Positions 49,956 to 59,895 of a stretch of 64,000 nucleotides of DNA are shown one piece after another. Origin of the DNA: Bifiguratus adelaidae (Eukaryota; Mucoromycota; Endogonomycetes; Endogonales); contig MVBO01000019.1 in the NCBI GenBank assembly GCA_002261195.1, positions 111,485 to 175,484 on the forward strand, written 5' to 3'. How positions within the stretch are numbered: position 1 is the stretch's first letter; every line of letters begins with the position of its first letter. Below the pieces are notes generated by a model. That model saw only the letters and a program-made list of their open reading frames with translations. It had not been told where the DNA came from and did not search any database. The translations under genes and the position numbers were made by a program.

Positions 49956-51344
49956 ATGGTTTCCTACGAACCTAGCGTGAGCGAGCAGAGCGCCTATAGT
50001 CGAACAAATACGGTTTGGTACGATGCTTCTGAAATGGACGGTGAGGTCCAATCGGAGGGAGATCCGTCCATTTTCTCCCAGACAACGCCCAAAGGATCAC
50101 TGAGAGGACAGCTGTTTGACAATGGGAATTTACCGATAGCCAACCGTTCCAATTCACGAAGGCGTTCGACGTCGTCTACCATGTTTATGGCCATAGCAAT
50201 GACCTCTCCTACGCCTCCGCCTAGAACACACCTTCCTCCCACGCCTACAGAGGCTGACCCTTCAAGTACACCAAGAGCGCGTCGATCACCGTATCATTCA
50301 CCTTTTAGGCAATGGCGAGCTTCCGAAGACAGCGACAAAACCAACACAATCATCCTTAGTTCACCAGCGCAACTCATGCACATGACATCACCAATGCAAT
50401 CGTCTCTTGAACGAAGCGGCACGATAAGACCTCTGGCCGCCATCCACCCGCGTGCTGAGTCTCCAGCAACACCATTGCCATCATCTTTACCGGTCGGGCC
50501 ATTGCTGGACAAATCACCTACGCCTGCTGTTCACAGTCCTCAGCATTTCGCGCATCGAGGTCAGACTCGGTCTTCAATTCGAACGAAGTCAGCTCAGGAG
50601 CCAATCACCGTAGACTCGCTACCATACAATACGACGACATTAAAGCACACTGTCCCACCGTTAACTGGCGGTCATTTTCAAAGTCCACCTTATCAACCGC
50701 CCTTCCATCCTTCAAGGCGGAACACCAGACGACCTGATCCACAGCAAGCCTTCTCATATCGATCCACGCCACCAGTGGGTGCTAAAGGCAAAATACGATC
50801 GGCTTACCGTCAATTGAAGGAGTCTTCCATTGTCGTGCTCACCAAAGAAAGCAATCATTCCACGCTGCAATCCCCTGCGGGTTCCGATGCAATTCATCAG
50901 CCAGATTATTCAGCCACGCTCGCCTGTCCAGGCAATAATGCAACAGCCTCACCTCCCCTCCCTTCGTCACGACCCTCAAAGCCGCCTTACAATCAGCCTC
51001 ATCCGTCCATCAACGATCCCCACGTTTGGTTATTCCTTTTTGGTTTCCTATGTCCCCCTTTGTGGTGGATAAGCGCCTTATTAGGTGTCCGAGAACAGCG
51101 TCAATGGAAGCGCTGGTACAAGAGTATGAGCCGAGAAAGCGAACGTTTGGAGAAAGCACTAGGCGTCCGCCATGTGCCCGTTCCCGGAGAATCGCCCTTT
51201 GATCGATTGGAAGCCATGGACGTAGTCATGCCTACCAATTTTTTTCATACCCTCAATGTCTGGTTATCCGTGTTTGCTGTCTTGTTGTTGGGAACCGTGA
51301 CGTTGATGCTGATATGGTTCTATATGAGCTGGGGCAATATATAA
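49956..51344 (+). CDS. Disordered Ser/Pro-rich protein with C-terminal two-helix membrane hairpin
   Basis: A single exon encodes 462 residues. I do not recognise a named family. The first about 360 residues are Ser/Pro/Thr-rich with many SP/TP sites (SPTPPPRTHLPPTPTEA, SPATPLPSSLP), plausible CDK/MAPK targets. Near the C-terminus come VWLFLFGFLCPPLWWISALL, a basic amphipathic stretch (REQRQWKRWYKSMSRESERL) and a last hydrophobic helix (LSVFAVLLLGTVTLMLIWFY). This is the layout of small fungal membrane proteins whose long tail faces the cytosol. The ATG at 49956 is the first in frame; upstream codons in the open stretch start only with TTG. Confidence 0.8.
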   Translation: MVSYEPSVSEQSAYSRTNTVWYDASEMDGEVQSEGDPSIFSQTTPKGSLRGQLFDNGNLPIANRSNSRRRSTSSTMFMAIAMTSPTPPPRTHLPPTPTEADPSSTPRARRSPYHSPFRQWRASEDSDKTNTIILSSPAQLMHMTSPMQSSLERSGTIRPLAAIHPRAESPATPLPSSLPVGPLLDKSPTPAVHSPQHFAHRGQTRSSIRTKSAQEPITVDSLPYNTTTLKHTVPPLTGGHFQSPPYQPPFHPSRRNTRRPDPQQAFSYRSTPPVGAKGKIRSAYRQLKESSIVVLTKESNHSTLQSPAGSDAIHQPDYSATLACPGNNATASPPLPSSRPSKPPYNQPHPSINDPHVWLFLFGFLCPPLWWISALLGVREQRQWKRWYKSMSRESERLEKALGVRHVPVPGESPFDRLEAMDVVMPTNFFHTLNVWLSVFAVLLLGTVTLMLIWFYMSWGNI

Positions 51345-51578
51345 TTGTACGATTGAGTAAACCCATTATTGATCTGTTTTTGCACTTCAGAAACACTACA
51401 TGAAACCAGGACAAGACACAGATGGGTTATATCGACAGAGAACTTGAAACATCATATACGGCATTTACATATCGGAAAGTCGTTATTGCGCACTTCCTTC
51501 ACGACTGGTGTCGAGCGCCTGTCCAGAAGGCATATTGCCCATATCATTTGAGCTCTTGCGCTGCAAGATACCGAAAAT

Positions 51579-52870
51579 TCAGCCTAGGTCCGACAAGGTT
51601 ACGGAACACCCTACCTTGAATTTGTCCATCAATTTATCAAGCCCGCTAGCGCCCGTGTTAGTGTTTTGCCCTTGGCTTGTAGCGTCGGGCATGGAACTCA
51701 CTTGTGGTTGTGCACTTGCTCCAGTCGTCTCCTTTGCGTTAGGCAGGGTGCTCTCCTCTTGAACTGCAGGTACTGTTGTTTGACGGCCACGAATACCACT
51801 TTCGCCTACATTTCCATGGCTCAAGCGTCTAAACAAGCCAGTACCACCTTCCTCACTGCCGCCGCCGCTCATACGCCTAATGAATCCACCTACCCCGCCG
51901 CTGCTGCTGCTGCCATCACGTGTGGGAGAGACGGATTTGGAAGCTCCGCTGCCAGACATTCGCCTTATGAAGTCACCAGAGCGACGACGGATATTGCTCA
52001 CCTCGTCTTGGTTGGCGCTACTACGTCGCCTGGTACCAAGCGGCTCTTTCATGGCTGCTAATTGCTCATCCGTGAACGGCGTATTCACCACGTAGCAAGG
52101 CAAGGATGTCAATGGCGGTTGGCGTTGATAGCCCGGGGGGATGCCACTCGGCGGGATGACTTTAGCTGTATCGGACGCAGGTGGATTGGAGCCATCGGTG
52201 GAAAGGACGAGCGCTTCAGGCTGGCCAGTGGTCTCGTTAGTGAGTACAGTAGCCGGTTGGGCGACAAGATTTTCTCCTTGCTTGGCGTCGGCACCGGATG
52301 TTGGTGCGGCCTGTTCAGTGGCTGTCGCTTGCTTGGCCTCGGTATTAGTCGCTGGAGTGAGTTCATCGGCTACAGAGGTCTTGGGTGCATTTTGAGATGG
52401 CGCGTTATCAGTCGCACCGCCAGCAGTATTCGCTTGGACTGCGGGTCGAACGAAGGAGGGATTCATGTCGTCCATTCCAACCAAACGATCATAGTCTTCC
52501 TTCGACTTGATCGGTTCCTTCTGTTTAAGAATAGTTAGTATTTCTTGGAGGCTATCGTGCGGACCACCATGACCCAAGGATGGCTTACCGATTCAGTGGT
52601 GGTTGAACTTTTGGCTCCAAAAAAACCCTTGACATTTTCTGTTAACGAACCTCGCTTTGTCGAGCTTATATTTTTGAGACGATCACCGATTGTCGTATCG
52701 GCTGTATCACTATGTTCCGTAGCCTTCTGAGCGTCGCCACCACTCCATAAACCCTTCATTTTACTGACGAGGGTAGGCGAACTGCTATCCCGGGTAGTAC
52801 TGGGGTCGTCGGCCAGTCCTCGAATGGGCGAGGATACATCGGTAGGTTGACTTGCCGTCACAGTAGTCAT
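51579..52870 (-). CDS. Disordered protein with repeated RRxS motifs
   Basis: Two exons joined by a GT-AG intron give about 400 residues of low-complexity sequence. I do not recognise the family. The N-terminus (MTTVTASQPTDVSSPIRGLA) contains FFGAKS-type and KMKGLWSGG patches; PGYQRQPPLTSLPCYVVNTP is the most conserved-looking island. The C-terminal third has five basophilic phosphorylation motifs in 70 residues: RRRSSAN, RRRSGDF, IRRMSGSG, IRRMSGGG and FRRLSHG. Three of them form an approximate repeat, G(D/G)FIRRMSG, spaced about 30 residues apart. These fit PKA-type (RRxS) sites. No membrane span or signal is visible; a cytosolic signalling target is an inference. Confidence 0.75.
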
Positions 52871-53536
52871 GTCGAATCCCAAATGATGCCCTACAATGCA
52901 AAAACACAAGCGTTGCGAGTGAGAAAAAGGGAGTGAAAACAAGTATTTATCTGGGTTTCCATTCAATTACGCCTAAAATGACCTAAAACTAGCCCCGGTC
53001 ATTTGGCTTGACCAGACTTACCTTTGCGTCGATCTTCTCACCACTATAAAATAATGTTGAACGCAAGTATAGGTGGAAATGATTCGTATTGAACGGTTTC
53101 AACACAGAGCTGAGAGTTGATGATGTTTGATTCACTCTAATGTAATATATATCATCTGCCGATGCAAGCGTGGCGTCCAATAGCCTCGCTGCGTGCCATG
53201 CATGCATCCATCCGGTTTACTGGGTATATCACAAAATGCGGGGTTGATAATTCACATGAGCAAGTATGTGACGTCAAGGCCATAGGTTGAGAGAGTATTA
53301 TGGGAATTTTTGTGAGAGCGTGCGCCATCGTGTGTGAGCATTTGTGAGATATTTTGCATTGGTCTCGTGACAGAGTTGTACGATTACTTGGGTCGCCTAT
53401 TACCATTTTCGTGTTCTTACCAATGGAGTTTGTCTTTTTACGGCTGCATTGTTCTTTTGGCCATGACAAGATGTGAAAATGAGTGGATGGCATTATAGGC
53501 GTGGTCATATGGGTAGCTGGATATACAAGGTATCAT
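52871..53536. other. Intergenic, 5' of the RRxS protein and 3' of the GH5 gene
   Basis: About 665 bp, AT-rich. Several short open frames occur on the minus strand but none has family features. No RNA gene or repeat recognised. Confidence 0.4.
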
Positions 53537-55295
53537 CTATTGCCTCATATCATTGACTCTTTGAGCATGCTCGGATAGTACTTTAAGAGTGGATTGGTCA
53601 CCAGAGCTCACAGAATACCATCCAGGTGTCTCGTGTGGTGGATCTGATGACGGCGTCAATAATGTTATCAATCACAGTCATTACACATCACTTACCACCG
53701 ACCCAGCGGCAACCAAATTTGTTCAATGGACCTCGAGGCTGGCCATGTCCTCCCCATGCCCAAAACGCTTCTCCAGACATCTTGCCTTCCTTTTCCAATT
53801 GCTCCACCTTTTCGAAAATCTTTTTGTAATATTCGTCTCGATGAGTTGTTGGGGTACTGTATTCGTAGCGAGGTCCCATGAAAGCGTCACGGGCCATTCC
53901 AAACTCTTCCATCACAAGCGGCTTGCCCAATTCTTGTGACCATTGGCTGCAGGTATTGATAAATTTGGTAACGTAGTCTACGGCGTCTTGCAGTGCCTTG
54001 GGTGATGGATCGGCGGGGTCATAAATCTCCCAGCTGAGAAACTGGGGCATAAGCAACAAAGTCGTGGAGAGGTCAGTGTACTCACTTTTCGACCCAGCAG
54101 TGGCATGTAGTGAAATCAATGTGCTTGCTTGAGTGGCAAGCATCAAAATCCGCCTTGCCGTGCTTTCCTTCTATGCCAGAGGTGACGAGCTGCTTTGGAT
54201 TTTGCGATTTCATGAATCCGGCAATGCTGTTTATCCATTCAAAAGGTGGTATTTGCGGCTCATTGCAAATCTAGGGAACGATAAACATCGGCTGTTGATG
54301 TTAAACTGCTTCTTCATACCTCCCAGGCAAGAATAGTCGGATCCTCCTTATAAACGAGACCATTGACGCTATTCCTTCGATTCATCACAACGCTGATATG
54401 ATCCTTAAACCAGGCGTTGCATTACTCGTTTGTGTAGAACCGTTCTGTCCACTTGGGATAAGTTTCCCATGTACCACACGCTGCGGGCTCCTTTTGACCC
54501 GGCTCGTCATACGAGGGCGGGTAAGGTGGATTCTCTCCCGTTGCCCAACTGACGTATTGGGAAAGACTGTACAAATTAGGGCGCTTCAGTGTTCTTCTAC
54601 ATACTCATGGATGCACTGCCAGATCGGCAATCACTTACCCTCCACTCCAATGCCAGAAGTTGGTCATTGTCACTATGCATGAATGTCAGAAACCCGCACA
54701 CAGATCAGTTTGGCGATTGACGCTTACCGATGGCAGTCATTCCATTCTTTCGGATACCTTCCATAAAGTAATCCAAACCGACCAAAACTTCCTCATTATA
54801 TTCTCTGGGCTTCTCCATCATGGGCGGCTTCATGCGGTAGGGTTCCTCCGAAGGTCCTTCCGAGCCAGCCATGATCCGAAGACAATTTATACCGGCCACT
54901 TTCAACTCGGCGAGTTCATCGTCCAGCCGTGCACGATCTCCTCCCCATTCTATGCAAGACACCATCAGCATCATCTTGAATACAAGTTCTAGCCAAAGCG
55001 ACGTACCAGTAACGGCACTGAGGTTCATGCCGTGCCAAAAGTTGGTGCCGACGATATAGTAAGGCTTGCCGTCCAGGCGGAGACCATCCGGCCCGGCGGT
55101 CACATATGCAGTCGTTGAGGTTGTCATGTTCAACAGGAGCAAGAGCAAGAGAGAAATGCGGACAGAAGAAGCCCTACAAACGAGCGAGAAGGCAGAGACG
55201 GACAAGCGCGCTCCGATGTCTTGTACCACGGATCAATTTCCCACACACCTCCAATCGTATGCTTACCAGAGATTACCCCACTTTTCCATGAGCAT
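53537..55295 (-). pseudogene. GH5 endo-beta-1,4-mannanase with an in-frame TAA
   Basis: GH5 mannanases cut mannan backbones. The spliced N-terminus MLMEKWGNLWASSVRISLLL followed by more Leu is a signal peptide, encoded across an intron. Then come RLDGKPYYIVGTNFWHGMNL, LKVAGINCLRIMAGSEGPS, TMTNFWHWSGGLAQYVSWAT and PTILAWEICNEPQ with the acid/base Glu, HCWVENWEIYDP, and VMEEFGMARD with the nucleophile Glu. The last exons give EAFWAWGGHGQPR and DPPHETPGWYSV, ending MRQ. One TAA at 54422-54424 interrupts the conserved FYTNExCNAWFKDHI stretch, probably replacing Lys; no intron explains it. Everything else is intact, so this is a fresh nonsense allele or a base error. Confidence 0.8.
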
Positions 55296-55776
55296 GTCGG
55301 TGTGGTTCCTCGAGGAATCTCGGACCACGTTGCGCGACTCTAATGTGTTACCTTGATCTATTTTACGAGCGAATTACATTATGAGAGCATCAAAATTTCA
55401 CCTCATCTTGTGTTTATCGCTAGTATGGTGTGGAGCTCAAACTGTAATGTCTAGCTTGAGCTCAGATGAAACTGTTTAGATTGGAGATGGGACAGCTCAA
55501 AGGTGCAATGATACATTTCGGCAGCATCGAGCTCGATATTATGAAGCATGCAAAAGGCCTATACCACGGCTCTAAAGCTCAACCTCCCACATCATGAAAG
55601 TGGTACTATAGTATGGCATACGAATGAATGATGCGACCATCATCACCTTTCAATCTCACTTCAATTCCACCTCTGTAAACCACAGCACATCCAAAATCAC
55701 TTCCAGAAAATCAAGTGCCATCCAACTCATCGTAAAAGTTTTTGAGTGCTTGTCCATTGGTGGACTTTGAGCTACG
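55296..55776. promoter_or_regulatory. Divergent promoter (GH5/DRG1) with AGCTCAA motif copies
   Basis: No gene seen. The 7-mer AGCTCAA, or its complement TTGAGCT, occurs at 55434-55440, 55456-55462, 55494-55500, 55576-55582 and 55767-55773. The first two form an inverted pair GAGCTCAA...TTGAGCTC with 15 bp between. A 12-bp palindrome ATCGAGCTCGAT is at 55526-55537. The last copy sits a few bases before the DRG1 ATG. Confidence 0.5.
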
Positions 55777-57324
55777 ATGAGTACCGTAGACAAGATCAAG
55801 GTATGTTGACTATCTCGTAGGCTATGAATATGCCTATGCTGACCTGGTAATTCTTCGCTTTTTGCAGGAGATCGAGGTAAAGTAGATTGAATGGAAGAAG
55901 GGCGATGTCATAGACGAGATTGCCACTCACACCGTGACGATAGGCCGAAATGGCCAGGACCCAAAAGAATAAGGCTACAAGTCTTCATTTGGGTCTACTG
56001 AAGGCTAAATTAGCCAAGCTTCGACGAGAGTTGCTCACGCCGCAAGGATCAGGCGGTGGTGGATCTGGTGGTACGTATTCCCCGGCTGTCGGTGACTTGT
56101 GAGCGCTAACGGATCATAGTCGGCTTCGATGTTGCCAAGACTGGTGTGGCGCGTGTTGGATTCGTTGGATTTCCTTCCGTGGGCAAATCAACGCTCATGT
56201 CAAAACTGACAGGAACCCACTCTGAAGTCGGTGCCTACGAATTCACGACCTTGACAACAGTACCTGGTGTCATTCAATACAAAGGAGCCAAGATTCAGGT
56301 AAGGTCTCTATGGTCTATCTGGAACTGCGAGCCTCATGATACTATTCTAGATGCTTGATTTGCCCGGTATTATTGAAGGTGCGAAGGATGGCAAAGGACG
56401 TGGTCGACAAGTCATTGCCGGTACGTACAAACATGAGCTGTTTGCAAAGTTCTAATGATGGGCTTGCAGTGGCCCGAACTTGTTCTCTCATCTTTATCAC
56501 GTTGGATGTTCTCAAGCCATTGACGGATAAGGGTGTTATTGAAAGGGAAATGGAAGGATTCGGCATCCGATTGAACAAGAAGCCACCGAACATTATCTTC
56601 CGCAAGAAGGAGAAGGGTGGTATCAACATGACAAACACCGTTCCTTTGACACATATCGATCAAGATGAAGTCAAGGCCGTTCTGAGCGAATACCGTATCC
56701 ACAATGCCGATGTATCCTTCAAGTGTGACGCCACAATTGATGAACTGATTGATGTCATTGAAGGCAATCGGTGAGTAGCGCTATAAGGGTGGTACCAAAG
56801 CGAGCAAACTAACGCGTTTCCTAGCATCTACATACCTTGTATATACGTCCTCAACAAGATTGATCAAATCTCCATTCAAGAGCTCGATCTCGTCTACAAG
56901 ATCCCGTACGCCTGTCCTATATCTGCTCATCACGAATGGAACTTTGATGAATTGCTTGACATGATGTGGCAGCGCCTGGATCTGGCCCGAATGTAAGTTG
57001 AAGGCTACCTCTTGATGCATGCCATCTTAACAGTTTGACGACAGCTACACGAAGCCCAAAGGACAATTACCAGATTATGAGCAGCCTGTGGTACTGAAGA
57101 GAGATTCAGCCACCGTGGAAGATTTTTGTAATAGCATTCACAAGGCCATTCTGCCACAATTCCGATAGTAAGTATTATGCGTGCCTTGTTTCGCGCAGGT
57201 TTGCTGACAATCACCCAGCGCCTTGGTATGGGGTTCGTCCGTCAAGCACAATCCTCAAAAAGTGGGCAAGGAACATGTATTACAGGATGAAGATGTGGTG
57301 CAAATTGTGAAAAAGTGGGTATAG
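55777..57324 (+). CDS. rbg1: Developmentally regulated GTP-binding protein DRG1 (Rbg1)
   Basis: DRG/Rbg GTPases bind translating ribosomes with a DFRP/Tma46 partner. About nine exons. The start [20 protein letters not shown] with [18 protein letters not shown] is the DRG helical N-terminus. G1 is GFPSVGKST, the switch region [21 protein letters not shown]3 [20 protein letters not shown] and G4 VLNKIDQIS. The TGS domain closes the protein ([40 protein letters not shown]), ending VVQIVKKWV. The second coding exon is only nine bases (EIE). The neighbour upstream is divergent. Confidence 0.94.
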
Positions 57325-57553
57325 CATGGAGCGGATATGGATATGGAATGTGGTGCTTATCGTTTTTCTCCAGGATTTAAGAAAGTGCTTCTTTTGTCTT
57401 TTCCTCTGTGTACAACAATTATGCAATAAAGCAGGCTTGTCCTCATTCAGTGTTGCTTCTTTGACAGTGGGCAGATGATATAAATCAAATTTAATTGAGA
57501 AACGACGTCGGTCGATATCTATATACAACACACTTCGTCATGCCTGATAGAGC

Positions 57554-58102
57554 TTAAGCAGCTTGTACAGGCGCTTTCTCAGCTGCAGCTACAGCTTGAG
57601 CTGCCTTATACTCATCAGATTGACGGTATCTGCAAGTGATCAATGCTATCAGTACCACTAGATGAGCCGGCGGAAAAACTCGGACGACTTACTTTAGAAC
57701 GCGAGCAACCTGAGTAAGACCGGTAGCGGCTACAAAAATGTTTACCGAGAGCAAGGGGTAGTTCTTGGGGATAATGACCATCGCATAACGGGACCAAATA
57801 AGGCCGGTAGCGGCAAGTGCTAAAAGGTATTGCCGCGTGAGCCGTTTCCACCGTCATTCTGTGGCATGGACTTACAAAGGTTTTGAGTCAAGGAAAGCTT
57901 CTCTGCTGGTCGTGATAGGTCGCTGATTCCGGCAATAACGAGTGCCTATACCGAACCCTCCTGTTAGGATCCAGGCTTGAATGCTAGTCCGAGATCATCA
58001 TACCCATTTCATCGCAGGTGCCCAAAAGTGAATGGTCTTTGGGCCAGCGGGAGAGTTAATCCATCGCTGGATAGCAGATTGTGAAGCAACGGAGGCCGAC
58101 AT
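57554..58102 (-). CDS. Mitochondrial pyruvate carrier subunit (MPC2 type)
   Basis: MPC heterodimers import pyruvate across the inner mitochondrial membrane. The spliced protein is about 125 residues: MSASVASQSAIQRWINSPAG, PKTIHFWAPAMKWALVIAGI, SDLSRPAEKLSLTQNLSLAA, TGLIWSRYAMVIIPKNYPLL and SVNIFVAATGLTQVARVLKY. FWAPxMKW, RPAEKLS and IWSRYxxVIIPKN are the family signatures and match MPC2 better than MPC1. The tail is Ala-rich (AAQAVAAAEKAPVQAA). Its ATG is 109 bp from the divergent NudC ATG. Confidence 0.93.
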
Positions 58103-58211
58103 GGTAAATGACAAGGGGAAGAGTCGTCCCAACAAGGAAAGGAAAGAGAGAAAGGAAAGTTGATCGCGGCTATCAATTGCCTCGAAATTTCCCCAAAGAA
58201 AGCTCGAAGGC

Positions 58212-59136
58212 ATGAGTGACGTGGAGAAGGCGGAACAAGACAAGGCGCAACGAGAAAAGGAAGCAGCTGAACAGGCTGCTTTGCCTTACCAGTGAGTAGT
58301 GCGAGAGCGGGTGGAGGGTCAACGGCGATTCATTCATGGAACGCCAGGTGGAAACAGACGCTACAAGACGTTGATGTCTCCATTCCCGTGCCAAAGGGCA
58401 CGAGAGCCAAAGACCTTGTCGTGAGCATCAAGCGAAAAGCGCTCAAGGTTGGCTTGAAGGCACAGGAGCCCATCATTGATGTGAGTGCTCGGAAAGACGA
58501 CATTATTCCACAACCTGCCCGCTAATTCAGACACCATGCTCATAGGGTGAACTTTGCAAAGACGTACAGGTTGATGATTCCACCTGGACTCTTGGTAAGT
58601 ATTGCATGAGTCAATGGATCATGTATAACAATTGATGCATTTGCCCTAGAGGACCAATCAACCGTGCTCGTCCATTTGGAAAAAGTAAACCAAATGACCT
58701 GGTGGGAGAATGTCATCACGACCGCTCCAAAGATTGATACAAGCAAAATTCAACCCGAGAACTCAAATTTGAGTGACCTTGACACCGAGACGCGTTCCAT
58801 GGTCGAAAAGATGATGGTAGGTTGAACCGACCGGCGAGGAATGAGCCCTGTTCATCCATTAATTTCTTCTTGCTCCTAGTATGACCAACGACAAAAGTCC
58901 ATGGGCAAGCCTACAAGCGACGAGCAGAGAAAAGCGGACATTCTGAAACAGTTCCAAGCACAGGTAGGGAACACGAGAGCTAATATCGCTGTAAATATCT
59001 AATTTCTCCACATAGCATCCCGAGATGGACGTAAGTAGACGAAAGGAGCGACGCATGCGCATTTTAACAGATGCTTTGGACTAATTCTGTTGTCTTTTCT
59101 CGCTCGTTTTAGTTTAGCAATGTCAAATTTACATAG
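58212..59136 (+). CDS. nudC: Nuclear movement protein NudC (CS domain)
   Basis: NudC is an Hsp90-linked chaperone for dynein/Lis1 and nuclear migration in hyphae. The start is [20 protein letters not shown], a charged helix, then the CS/p23 fold: [60 protein letters not shown] and [18 protein letters not shown]. The C-terminus has the conserved [20 protein letters not shown] and closes HPEMDFSNVKFT, as in NudC. Six or so GT-AG introns; one exon is only about 15 bases (HPEMD). Confidence 0.94.
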
Positions 59137-59271
59137 AATAGGCCACATCTATAATACACTGGCGATATTAGCATGATGATGCATGCTTTCCTGAGATATA
59201 TAGAGCTACAATGATTGCAAGTGCCGTTGTCAATGATGGATGCTGCCCTCCAGAAACTGCATATGGACATC

Positions 59272-59587
59272 TCACGCAATAACTGGACGGTTCGTATCAG
59301 CCCCAGCCGACAATCGTTCTTGATCTTGAGACATGGATAGAGAGTATACAGAAGCCTTGAAAAGGGTGAAAACCAAGGTAAGTTTCTGCTCCAGACCACG
59401 AAGCTTCTCAATGAGTTGCACGACATCTTGCGTGTTTGTCTCTGTCAGTACGGCACTGAGCTGTGAAGTACAACACTCGTTAGCTACAATGACAATCACG
59501 CAATACATCTCTACCAAAAGGTACCTTTTCAATGTTATTTACGAGATCTTCTGCCTCATGCAACACCAAATCCTCTGTGGTCTTCAT
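59272..59587 (-). CDS. dad3: DASH/Dam1 complex subunit Dad3
   Basis: The DASH complex couples kinetochores to microtubule plus ends. Two short exons give 83 residues: MKTTEDLVLHEAEDLVNNIE, then LSAVLTETNTQDVVQLIEKL, RGLEQKLTLVFTLFKASVYS and LSMSQDQERLSAGADTNRPV. LRGLE(x)K...VxTLFKASVYS is the recognisable Dad3 core, and the length is normal for the family. The intron is GT-AG between IEK and LSAV. The gene overlaps no neighbour. Other Met codons exist upstream in the open frame, but the ATG at 59587 gives the family-sized product. Confidence 0.8.
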
Positions 59588-59895
59588 GATACAGAAGAGC
59601 GAGACGCGCCGAAAAGTCAATATTTCCCAAAATGGTATAGAGATTTTGACACGACGCGATGGAGCGTGTTTTAGCCTTTGATTCTGAATTGGCATTACAG
59701 GCAAGAGGCTAGTTGATCGATGTAGACCGTTCGTAAACAAGACACAAAACGCGTGGATAGATGATGTACTGATGCAAGGATAGACTACCATGGAACAAAG
59801 ACTTGCCATATTGAGTCGTAGCACGTGAGTAAAGCGCAGTCCAACTTACACTTGGGATTTTCATTGATGAAGACAGTTCCCAGGCTAGTTGGAGC
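59588..59895. promoter_or_regulatory. Divergent promoter region, dad3/DCN1
   Basis: About 308 bp. Open frames here on the minus strand look like read-through of Dad3 upstream sequence and have no family features. Confidence 0.35.
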
